A stretch of 17,085 nucleotides of DNA from 1XD8-76 sp051880335 (GTDB lineage: Bacteria > Bacillota > Clostridia > Lachnospirales > Lachnospiraceae), in assembly GCA_051880335.1 (NCBI GenBank), contig JBJENT010000099.1, forward strand, positions 1 to 17,085, read 5' to 3'. The notes below the pieces were generated by a model. It was not told the DNA's origin, made no database searches, and worked only from the letters and a program-made list of their open reading frames with translations. Shown here piece by piece: positions 12,501 to 15,472 of this stretch (position 1 is the stretch's first letter; each line of letters opens with the position of its first letter). The position numbers were made by a program, and so were the translations under genes.

Positions 12501-15139
12501 AATATCATGGCATTACGGTGACTGTAAAAGATGCCAGTGGAGAAACACCGGAAAATATTTCGGTATATTACAGTGATAAAAAACTTCCATTGGATACGGA
12601 TTTCGAAACTTCAACGGAAGTATCCAAGGTAAGTCCGACCCGTAGAGATGTGGGTTCCTTAACGGTTTACTATTATATCAAAGGAGATGGTACAACAGAG
12701 GAAAATGAAGCAGGAGATGAATTCGTAATCTCAGGTTCCAAAGTGGTAACTATCACAAAGGTACCTCTGCTTGTTACAGCAAAGGATGCAACCATCGTCA
12801 AAGGGGATGCACCAAAGAATAATGGTGTAACCTATGAAGGATTTATAGAAAATGAGGATGAAACATTCCTAAGTGGAACCTTGTCCTATGCATACAATTA
12901 TGTAAAAGGACAGCCGGATGGAAGCTATCAGATTACACCGTCCGGACTGCTGTCTCCGAATTATGAGATTACTTATAAGGCAGGAACGCTTACGGTTCTG
13001 CCACTACAGGAAGAACTGGCGATTTTAGGAGTCCTGGCTGAAACGAATATTGTCTATGACGGAGAACCTCACAAAGGCTACCTGGGAATACCGAAGACAC
13101 AGAATGATTATGTGACAGAGTTTGAAATCATTTATGAAGAAGTTTATGAAAACGGGGGAAGCAATGTATTATCTGAAAAACCGGTAAATGCTGGGGAATA
13201 TAAGGTTACCATTTCGATTCCGGAAGACAACTTATATTATAAAGGCAGGATAGAGATTCCATTCATCATAGCTCAAAAGGAAATCGTCGTTAAAGCATGG
13301 GATCAGGCAATTCTGGAAGGCCAGCAGTTTAAACCAGTGGCACCGGATTATATCGGATTTATCGGCGAGGACAACAAAGATAATTGTATCATTACCTTTG
13401 GTACAACAGCGGCAGAAGGTGGATTTGATTTGAGCCAGGTGGGAACTGTAACACTGAAAGTAACGTCAAAAGGTGAACTATCCGAAAGAGCAACCAGAAA
13501 CTATAAGTTTGCTGAAGAACCCCTGGATGGTATTCTTACCATTTTGCCCGTAGCAACGGAAGGCGAAGAGGAGAACTCTACAGGTGGAAGCCTGATTTTA
13601 GATCCGGATTCACCAAACAGTGGAACGGTACAGACAGCAGTTATCAAGAATCAGGAAGAACTTCCGAAAACCAAGCTGGAAACCAATCTTTCTGTACCGG
13701 TAGTGGAAGAACTGCTTACCGACGAAGAAATAGGAAAAGTAAAGAATGATGGAAAGGATGCACTGATTTATCTGGTATTGTCTGATGTGAATGAGTCTGA
13801 ATATAAAGACGAAGTACAGGCAATCAAAGAAAAAGCGGAATCGCTGGATGAGAATATGGAAGTGGGAGTATTCCTGGATCTTTCCTTATTTAAGAAAGTG
13901 GGTGATGAAACTCCGGAAAAAATCACGGAAACAGGAGCTACAGAAGTGACTGTTTACGTCACATTACCGGCTTCCTTGAAACAAATGGATGAGACAAAAA
14001 CCCGTACTTACTATATTATCTATGAGCATAATGGTCATACATATAAGATAAATCCAACACTGGAGGGAGATGTATTATCCTTTACAACCAATCAGTTCTC
14101 TACCTATGCAATCGCTTATATCGATATTGCGAAGCAGAATGGAGGAGGCGGTTCCGGTACTGGAAATGATCCTGGTAATGGAAATAATCCTGAGGATGGA
14201 AATAATCCGGGTAAAGGCCACAGTTCTGATCATGGAAGTGATTCCGGGGAAGAAAGCACAGAAAACAGTGCTGTAAGCTCTGATACCGGAGAGAATCCGG
14301 AAGAAAATAGTTCCGGTGGAAATGGAAGTCCAGACAGCGGAAAGAATCCGGGCAAAGACGACGGAAATTCATCTGGCAGTGAAACTGTACAGAATGATAA
14401 TTCTACACAGGGTAATGAGAATGGCAATGATACGAATCCGGATACAGAAGCTCCGGAAGAAGCAGAACCGGATAATCAGGAAACCTTATCAGCTGAGCCT
14501 ACAGATGATGTTCCGACAGAGATAAAGAAACAGCTGAAAGATGCTTTGGAAGAAATACAGAAATTGGATTCTTCTATTATTCCTGGGCCATATGTACAGG
14601 CAAAGAATGTTGGGAATATTACCAATCCGGATGGAACAGCAACTATTACATTGGATATTCCGGAAGACCTGAGGAAAGATGGAAGACACTTCTATCTGAT
14701 GATGGTAGACCAGGATGGAAATGTGATCGTTCTGTCAAATGAAAGTCTGGAAGATGGTACCATCAGTATCACAGGCGATCCAAATGCTACCTATCAGCTC
14801 ATATATGAAGATGGAAAGGCTGTACTTACAGATATGATTTCTGAAAACGGTATGTTGATGGGTGCTAACGGAAAACTTATAAAAGTAAGTACCAATCACT
14901 GTTTCTGGCACTGGCTTATGTTGATAGCGGCAATCCTTGGATTGGCTGCAGTGGTAATTTCCAGAAAACGAAAAGAGATTTGGCTTTTTGCTATAGCATC
15001 CATTGTATTTCTCATAATATTTGCAGTGCTTGGTTCATGCTCTTTAGACCGGATTTTTGCAATCGCAGGTAGTTTGATTCTGCTTGCAGTAGCAACCCTG
15101 TTTCGGGTAAGAATATATCAGGCTGAGAATGCATCATAA
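2..15139 (+). CDS. Giant multidomain MBG-repeat surface protein (probable adhesin), 5' end missing
   Basis: The reading frame is open from the left edge and runs 5045 codons to a TAA at 15137-15139, so the start codon and any signal peptide lie upstream of the window. A TTG at 83 is not a credible start, because it falls inside the first domain and has no ribosome binding site. Visible layout, in residues counted from the window edge: choice-of-anchor L-like (1-177), InlB B-repeat (178-248), V-D/N-G modules and a second InlB-like module (to about 641), Ig-like stretch (to about 787), glycine-rich region (788-1113), InlB-like and V-D/N-G modules (to about 1609), MBG/YDG array (1610-4517), beta domain, polar linker, beta domain, three hydrophobic helices. 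There is no LPXTG sorting signal. These families are extracellular in other bacteria, so I infer a long surface stalk tied to the membrane, perhaps for adhesion; no ligand can be named. The frame has no stop or frameshift, so the gene looks functional. A terminator follows it. Confidence 0.93.
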   Translation, partial: GSRSGDKDAQLDSIRDSKYSYGGHTSSLEFTSIANGELLTFNYVFASSEFNQSPNYNDLFGLFVKVNNGSWQNIAKITRNNGSQVPVNIVNIRAGKSGTEMNKGMSTNLSGSHSLFSRKTISINGGSTNGVSNVFTASLPVKPGDTVTIKFAICDMSDTGFNSYVFIEGDSLSFQGPKKTLKFVDKNGQEQTIEVEEGETVTAPEAPSKDGYTFIGWNTKQDGTGNMYQPGDEFPLTENTRLYPMWDPIKNTAKVNLILDEAGWKGQKVQLYQNGVPKYTLSPITGEEGAYQNALVINGSYDVYVNGRKTDKSFSFDAKKVSLYDERVINYKNLQIQMNLDDSPSTAPGEVTLCQNHAVVFTISSKNGIYKQPVLECEGTFDIFVDGTDTDYDVSFADTDEEIDFYTAKVKINDDEVWTDAKVELRTLAGNMAAVLSAGERNGNSVIYEKILQKDEASTLSLYVDNRDVRKKFVIKPGACYAELDYYMATVSISDNVPSPKITMTNGVENYTFQKSGDVYEAHHVLIHQENEEELRYTVEVVNTIDNVKETVYSGRKSVELQYHKVEYWTVNADDTVRLFHTVYVRHGSTMPAYTGNVKLSAYTFSHWSETKWTIKDKVEGEPFDYSRSVERDLILYANFTTPTVTIGELAYTDANGNLGGNGTYYRMGNLTISGYEPGDQSIKYIYLTTTNTESITLLSTSGLTVTNGIAPVSVDGGSVSFVPTEDKVAIIFNSSVSMAAAQDYLRNQVVVKPKTNVEHIMIVEVTDKGGNYVAANAVTSAQTSETGGVLNGSTKGQTLNSGMYFVTSNISCTNTNAGGSGITISSGATVYIYIKNGCTLTATGAAGSGKTGGGAGIHVPKNATLYLLGEGTVKATGGAAAKGGDGARGGDGSRSGSTGYAGAGGKGGDGGGGAGAGIGTPGGTGGSGGAGGSSLTLSGDNEYWGYNGGNGGSGIVADSMGNLYNNGVTVQATGGNSAYNGSRGAQGTQSSYASSSYTGGDGTDHYLYAGAGGGGGAGGGGAAGASVGTGGRGGGGGGGGASGGITYAGSAHNGGTGNNANGQGGYGGAGATGTASQGLPISREHGRDFDIGTYYGSGSGGSGGSGGGSASSKSAIICQQKTYIISFSTPSRTATKPSNSSYHVGVGETFTLPAYEDSNTDVNFLGWQIENYAKSNVAGSPCTKPGIRYAQGEKITLDETTFGNISFVAVTETVSGVRDDDTVKTMIVVDNNTPDINYYTYHVTLKTDGVITPKGTIQIGNKSVAPSDDGTYTLISTEKDEKEIQVNGEIVGETSGFGLIDLDHTSETTIDYETLKVEVYGKEPNSVTLSGTNAPALINRGNENEPYEYSIGRLAGSDKGLFGVLVDGEDTGVTASYGKTAEVTYHTLTVHVNTIGLEPSEINTVELRDASGQFLSMNGNGTADFTCVRLKSDTQYTIYINGEKTDATADFSDTRTVNVEYCRYTTLVKTQLDGTLVDMGTVRLGETKLIRIGTGTYQLITTDNQSAALSVDGKIVSDALTPGTTKVVNYYTLTYAMSGESEIESGNLPEDHTWYLEGTKAKLLGNIDLVNGGKTFVGWKLGTTTYQAGAEAVISGTTIAKAAWKATPLSEAVVEIEDTDFVYNKTSQTPEITVTRNNTTLKKGKDYQVSYQNTNSSNGLDSTNTINAGTITITLSGIGDYSGTVTGSYEIKQKGIVVTDLKAKDRIYDGTLVVEMDGSQAVLSGVEDGDDVTIAVAESGKLENPDAGSGKIVMVDNGNITGAAVSNYELRPSKAITVEIEKKPLTAEMFTVPETEYNSSEQTPEVTASDMAVINDQSVNRITAADYSIRYQNNVHAGEGMVVLSGQKNYTGTVSVPFTIRKAPLEIEASSAQSTFGQDIADVSGNYTISSGTIFSDQDKEDLAIKAVTSVKKGYDAKTYQNAVTIQYNKGNTDYEVTTKAADYIVQPAGTIPVIAAGYTGVYNGKYYSIQVTPQPELADDTIKIYYSTTQELTAENVQSLVNSAQASETKPVFKDAGEYIVYYYVASNNYVGCAGSKTVKITKAEAVVTANLHTITYGEKVNEISDTQSEGSSYPGVTITGLVEGDTIAQLSGLVSYTSNDYEQFDDVGTYTLTPKGLSSANYDITYRTGTLKVAPKTVIFSWSDVSGLSYTGMEQSITATIQGLENGDQVGVVYETKAAVGETPASCHVAVHAGTYLAKVQSLQGSKAANYTFEKNGETVSKEWSIAQAENQWTINPSIQGWTVGETGNDPVGAAKFGTGNIQYTYAAKPAEKSETPEYSDSKPTAAGEYLMKAFVPGTEDYQELSLAEPVSFKIAESAGEEAKTTVYVIPEYQEITYGGEIALVPYLFEDKNGNPVIVQEGDITGVAKYRTSYQKGDPVCGNVGEYTLTIENLSSTSYQLVFKPGTLKVIPKEVELSWSESNLTYTGEEQSVTASVNAESLINGDSVSVGSYQQATSENPSICNTAVQVGNYTAKALTLTGKNAGNYKLPENAEHSWKIEKATNAFVIQPAMDGWYYGQNANVPVATAKFGTVTFRYQEVKDGILDWAIFNPKTDQVPTQVGTYRLIAEVEAGEGYDAIFSNATTFTIAPAEVVITASDAESTYGEGVDSTLYYSLAVLKGQLTEEDKASLNIGLQVDVTDRTPVGTYPITVTTTANSNINVQSEPGVYTVRGAELIVAASDVEVTYDGRTHGMEAPQITTADGRKVTDAEVYYSTTQLNSQNYGSGTETSPTITNVGELMIHYYVIAENHTPATGSCKVTVKPKEVTVTAKNTSITYGEAAKNEGVTYQGFIGEDTEESLHLAPAYTYVNEDKSSPYIQGSHVGTYQIVPGGLSAANYQFSYVPGILTVERKPLSENMFTLAKTQFDYDKAEKKPSVSGTDRITVVDGTQELLAQSDYTVDYTNNINAGENTATVVIKAADSGNYSGEIRKYFSIHPKAITVKANPAESEYNQSLAELSYQITSGDVCQGDDLNLSAVTSVKKGYDAETYENAVTISYDQSNTNYVVTTVPADYTVKRASLTVTANPHTGIYDGKKHSAEISAKTGQFLTFAKIYYSAERTVDENNYTEMFTDNPSFTNAGTYTVYYYALCDNYEPVQGSVQVVIDQAPLTVTAPSRELTYGESPVALMDSLKQQQETENRLTIQGLVGSDGVADAIKEGSNIVFSTNYEQYGKVGTYKLSASGVQSDNYKITYRNGSLMVNPKTITFTWPENRTFTYNGNEQGIEAVISGKAKETDDVRVGSYVADQSQNISNQATAAGEYTAKINALIGNDAGNYTFDAEEESSCQTWSISKAANSFTIEPAINSWTVGNEASLPYAAAKYGNVVFTYSTEENGTYKSELPNNGQAGTYWMKASVAETTNYEALEKKISFEILSSETPVRTITITVDQKNIVYGDAFSASSLLESDLSITGLTGEQSLSDVAEGTVNFATDYTRGDRAGNYLLVPSGLVAKTGYEIIYQPGNLVVSRKTISLNWGEDVFTYDGSEHSILAEVNSADLYGDDSIQVTGYEYNKSSKVQNTAVDAGVYTAHVISFSGNNWNNYVLSSQDASHSWTIKKAVATVENPDAGNQFTVAPSIADWTYGDNPSTPQADAKFGTPVYQYAELPEGPYTDHIPETAGNWYMQAVVEESDNYEKITSDPVPFEIKKASILITADDITSPYGEALAELTYTISGTVKTGDNLGIVLETTASRTAKVGEYPITITHQNNANYQIEQREGTYFITAAANKLQVTASGYTGAYDGEAHGITVEVKDLAGNTISDATVYYSESELTDSNYGTGSLTSPTITEVGTKTIYYYVASGNFQAVTGSKEIVVSKKDVVLKAENARIIYGEESVNNGVTYAGFIQPDTAESLGLSPTYKYNYVQYQDAGSYRITPVLSDTRNYHFIPQTGVLTVDKKPVSFEWSEDSFVYDGTKKQVKADVIGTVNYDVISVGAYEENVTQNIQNGAIDVGDYTAIVASLAGEKAANYIIEAEEETASHGYSITSGTNYFTVMPSIDSWTYGETSSVPKAESAYGSVQFVYSDRLYGTYTSQKPSEVGNYFMKAKSAATRNYGSLESKAVPFSIKKAKICITAEDKFGRLGEALQDLTYTVTGNEIAGETLEVTISTEAQADSPVGSYPIHVTVDAGEHYDVTTVDGVYHIIDQEVTIEAKGVTTAYDGKYHGITVTVKDASGETPENISVYYSDKKLPLDTDFETSTEVSKVSPTRRDVGSLTVYYYIKGDGTTEENEAGDEFVISGSKVVTITKVPLLVTAKDATIVKGDAPKNNGVTYEGFIENEDETFLSGTLSYAYNYVKGQPDGSYQITPSGLLSPNYEITYKAGTLTVLPLQEELAILGVLAETNIVYDGEPHKGYLGIPKTQNDYVTEFEIIYEEVYENGGSNVLSEKPVNAGEYKVTISIPEDNLYYKGRIEIPFIIAQKEIVVKAWDQAILEGQQFKPVAPDYIGFIGEDNKDNCIITFGTTAAEGGFDLSQVGTVTLKVTSKGELSERATRNYKFAEEPLDGILTILPVATEGEEENSTGGSLILDPDSPNSGTVQTAVIKNQEELPKTKLETNLSVPVVEELLTDEEIGKVKNDGKDALIYLVLSDVNESEYKDEVQAIKEKAESLDENMEVGVFLDLSLFKKVGDETPEKITETGATEVTVYVTLPASLKQMDETKTRTYYIIYEHNGHTYKINPTLEGDVLSFTTNQFSTYAIAYIDIAKQNGGGGSGTGNDPGNGNNPEDGNNPGKGHSSDHGSDSGEESTENSAVSSDTGENPEENSSGGNGSPDSGKNPGKDDGNSSGSETVQNDNSTQGNENGNDTNPDTEAPEEAEPDNQETLSAEPTDDVPTEIKKQLKDALEEIQKLDSSIIPGPYVQAKNVGNITNPDGTATITLDIPEDLRKDGRHFYLMMVDQDGNVIVLSNESLEDGTISITGDPNATYQLIYEDGKAVLTDMISENGMLMGANGKLIKVSTNHCFWHWLMLIAAILGLAAVVISRKRKEIWLFAIASIVFLIIFAVLGSCSLDRIFAIAGSLILLAVATLFRVRIYQAENAS
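533..745 (+). other. InlB B-repeat (Listeria-Bacteroides repeat) domain of the giant protein
   Basis: About 71 residues show the classic pattern: a strand with an acidic patch (VEEGETVTAPEAPSKDGYTF), then IGWNTKQDGTGNMYQPGD and a closing LTENTRLYPMWDP. The GYTFxGW, DGxGxxYxxG and LYxxW signatures are hallmarks of this beta-grasp-like repeat found in Gram-positive surface proteins. Three weaker relatives occur later in the same protein, at about 1688-1924 (FSHWSE ... LILYANF), 3362-3650 (VNFLGWQIEN) and 4600-4822 (KTFVGWKLG ... KAAWKA). Confidence 0.85.
746..1687 (+). repeat. First array of V-D/N-G beta modules in the giant protein
   Basis: Roughly 80-residue modules each begin with an amphipathic strand such as AKVNLILD, LQIQMNLDD or AKVKINDD, hold a central V-x-L segment, and end in a strand with YDVYVNGRKTD (near 908), FDIFVDGTDTD (near 1144) or LSLYVDNRD (near 1384). 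Each is followed by a hydrophobic-aromatic junction of the type V-I-N-Y / I-D-F-Y / L-D-Y-Y. A fourth, more diverged module covers about 1465-1687. I do not know a family name for this repeat. The fold is probably a small beta sandwich, by inference from strand spacing. Confidence 0.55.
1922..2362 (+). other. Ig/cadherin-like stretch before the glycine-rich region
   Basis: About 147 residues with alternating hydrophobic strands (TVTIGELAYTD, IKYIYLTTTN, VSFVPTEDKVAIIFN, HIMIVEVTDKGGNYV) and no glycine-rich or Tyr-Gly repeat motif. The pattern resembles extracellular beta-sandwich domains, with a final strand ending in a V-x-D-x-G-G-N-Y turn as in many bacterial Ig-like domains. I cannot assign a specific family. 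It separates the first InlB/V-D/N-G block from the glycine-rich region. Confidence 0.35.
2363..3340 (+). other. Glycine-rich, beta-helix-like region of the giant protein
   Basis: Two beta-helix-like turns, GAGIHVPKNATLYLLGEGT (near 2561) and SGIVADSMGNLYNNGVTVQ (near 2864), each end in a T-V-x-A-T-G-G motif and are followed by long runs dominated by glycine with Ala, Ser, Asn and Thr. The densest stretches lie at about 2650-2810 and 3001-3340. The last contains a 9-bp repeat encoding SGGSGGSGGG near 3299-3330. The DNA is locally GC-rich because of GGN codons, so long open frames on the other strand here are artefacts. Similar glycine-rich inserts between right-handed beta-helix turns occur in clostridial surface proteins. 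The role is unknown; it could be a rigid polyglycine-type bundle or a flexible spacer. Confidence 0.7.
3715..4599 (+). repeat. Second array of V-D/N-G beta modules in the giant protein
   Basis: Four modules resemble those at 746-1687: a leading strand (YHVTLKTDG, LKVEVYGKE, LTVHVNTIG, TTLVKTQLDG), a central T-V/I-x-L/I-G segment, and a closing strand with VNGEIVGET (near 3860), VDGEDTGV (near 4100), IYINGEKTDAT (near 4319) or VDGKIVSD (near 4541). Each again ends in an aromatic junction (IDYE, VTYH, VEYC, VNYY). Like the first array, it is bracketed by InlB-like modules. This suggests the InlB/V-D/N-G block was duplicated around the Ig-like and glycine-rich segments. Confidence 0.55.
5351..8569 (+). 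repeat. Higher-order repeat copy 1: 12-domain MBG block, order c-d-e-f-g-h-f-g-h-d-e-f
   Basis: This block starts at KPLTAEMFT and spans 3219 bp (1073 codons). The order of domain sub-types is identical to that of 8570-11710. Paired positions are more alike than other members of the same sub-type: the first d domains share AVTSVKKGYDA and TYxNAVTI, while the second d domains share VGxYPIT. The third f domains share GVTYxGF followed by D-T-x-E/A-S-L. The sub-type calls are mine, from reading the translation. Confidence 0.7.
8570..11710 (+). repeat. Higher-order repeat copy 2: 12-domain MBG block in the same order
   Basis: This copy starts at KPLSENMFT and spans 3141 bp (1047 codons), 26 codons shorter than copy 1. 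It is followed from 11711 by a partial third cycle, g-h-d-e-f, which lacks the c-type domain and the f-g-h insert. Two diverged closing domains (about 13013-13552) end the array. The copies are well diverged at the DNA level, so this is an old block duplication and not a recent slippage product. Confidence 0.7.
13553..14881 (+). other. C-terminal stalk: beta domain, polar low-complexity linker, second beta domain
   Basis: A beta domain (to about 14134) contains EVTVYVTLPASLKQMDETKT, then TYYIIYEHNG and FTTNQFSTYAIAYIDI. The F-STYAIAY ending is common just before the anchor of clostridial surface proteins. It is followed by about 120 residues rich in Gly, Asn, Pro, Ser, Asp and Glu, typical of a cell-wall-spanning linker. 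The linker begins with an 18-bp tandem repeat (14162-14215, three copies) encoding GNDPGN, GNNPED and GNNPGK. A second beta domain (about 14507-14881) has ATITLDIPEDL, FYLMMVDQDGNV and TYQLIYEDGKAV. Confidence 0.6.
14162..14215 (+). repeat. 18-bp tandem repeat, three copies, in the polar linker
   Basis: The copies begin at 14162, 14180 and 14198. Each starts GGAAATRATCC and codes for six residues of the form G-N-D/N-P-x-x. The period is a multiple of three, so a gain or loss of copies would keep the frame and change only linker length. Confidence 0.8.
14900..15124 (+). other. Three-helix membrane anchor of the giant protein
   Basis: After C-F-W-H-W come three hydrophobic segments: WLMLIAAILGLAAVVIS (near 14912), IWLFAIASIVFLIIFAVLG (near 14981) and IFAIAGSLILLAVATLF (near 15053). 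RKRKE separates the first two, and a short C-S-L-D-R turn separates the last two. A sortase substrate would show LPXTG, one helix and a positive tail, and this does not. I infer a multi-pass membrane anchor, with the positively charged RKRKE loop probably cytoplasmic. Confidence 0.75.
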
Positions 15140-15224
15140 TAATGTATTTTTGCAATGTATCAGCTCGGCAAGTATGTAGTGAGAGGTACTATTCCAGAAG
15201 AACAATTATAATTATGATAGAGAT

Positions 15225-15275
15225 GAAACTGTCGCTTTAACGAATGAAAATTCGTGAAGCGGCAGCTTCATTTTT
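15225..15275 (+). terminator. Rho-independent terminator of the giant surface-protein gene
   Basis: The arm at 15225-15238 pairs with 15256-15269 (14 positions with one A-C mismatch and G-T wobbles). ACGAAT (15240-15245) pairs with ATTCGT (15250-15255) around a GAAA tetraloop, with one bulged A at 15239. Five Ts follow at 15271-15275. It lies 85 bases after the stop codon. There is no T run on the opposite side, so it should act mainly on plus-strand transcription. Confidence 0.85.
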
Positions 15276-15293
15276 CTACAATTTTGTCGCAAA

Positions 15294-15425
15294 GCATTGA
15301 AAAAAATATACTTTTTACCATTGAAAGCATTGAAATAAATATACTTTTTATCACCTGAAGCATTGAAATAAATACATTTTTTTTTTTGCGCAGCATTGAA
15401 ATAATTATATTTTCTGATAAAATGA
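15294..15425 (+). repeat. Four 33-bp direct repeats upstream of the ATPase gene
   Basis: GCATTGAA occurs at 15294, 15327, 15360 and 15393, exactly 33 bp apart. The best-conserved part of each unit is GCATTGAAATAAATATACTT with small changes; the last 8-12 bases vary. Each unit also holds a TATACT/TACATT/TATATT hexamer in register, at 15307, 15340, 15373 and 15406. The last unit supplies the -35 box of the predicted ATPase promoter. A 33-bp period is about three DNA turns, so sites would sit on nearly the same helix face, consistent with an operator array. The function is inferred. Confidence 0.85.
15396..15423 (+). promoter_or_regulatory. Predicted sigma-A-type promoter of the ATPase gene
   Basis: The -35 box is TTGAAA (15396-15401), followed by a 16-bp spacer and a -10 box TAAAAT (15418-15423) with an extended TG one base before it (15415-15416). 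Transcription would start near 15430, leaving about 43 bases before the ATG at 15473 and excluding the upstream in-frame TTG at 15386 and ATG at 15422 as starts. A second possible -10, TATATT at 15406-15411, has only a poor -35. Confidence 0.5.
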
Positions 15426-15472
15426 AGAAAAAGCAGCATCATAAGATTATCAATAGATGGAAGGTGAAAATG

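Larger units (their letters stand above)
4829..13552 (+). repeat. Array of about 33 MBG/YDG-type beta domains
   Basis: The array covers about 2908 residues in domains of 75-100 residues joined by short K-x-x-[AV/PL/TI] linkers. By eye they sort into sub-types. c: KPLxxxMFT. d: SxYGE/Q with VGxYPI or AVTSVKKGYDAxTY. e: Y[DN]Gxx[HY] with VYYS and YYYV. f: ITYGE with VGTY and NYxxxYxxGxLxV. g: SW/EW start, Y[TND]G, NAGNY or AANY. h: PxIxxWTYG with AKFG and MKA. The first two domains are distinct: FVYNKTSQTPEI-type at 4829, and a YDG domain with DRIYDGT near 5120. The YGX and YDG signatures match the Pfam MBG (YGX type) and YDG families of bacterial adhesins, named here from memory. I infer a long rod projecting from the cell. 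Confidence 0.85.

Noticed and set aside
13661..13675. LPKTK as a sortase signal (LPXTG-like)
   Set aside because: The fifth residue is Lys, about 490 residues remain after it, and no hydrophobic segment with a charged tail follows directly.
15294..15425. CRISPR-like array, because ATTGAAA resembles the 3' end of many CRISPR repeats
   Set aside because: The period is only 33 bp, with a conserved part near 20 bp and variable parts of 8-12 bp, far too short for spacers, and no cas gene is present.
15212..15442. Minus-strand ORF of 76 codons with a repeated FNA...KKYI peptide
   Set aside because: It stays open because the 33-bp repeat is a multiple of three. It has no ribosome binding site and runs through the terminator, repeats and promoter of plus-strand genes.
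15386..15472. Upstream starts for the ATPase at TTG 15386 or ATG 15422
   Set aside because: Both lie within or before the predicted promoter and lack a ribosome binding site. The family's usual N-terminus matches MFKRKVYDELL at 15473.
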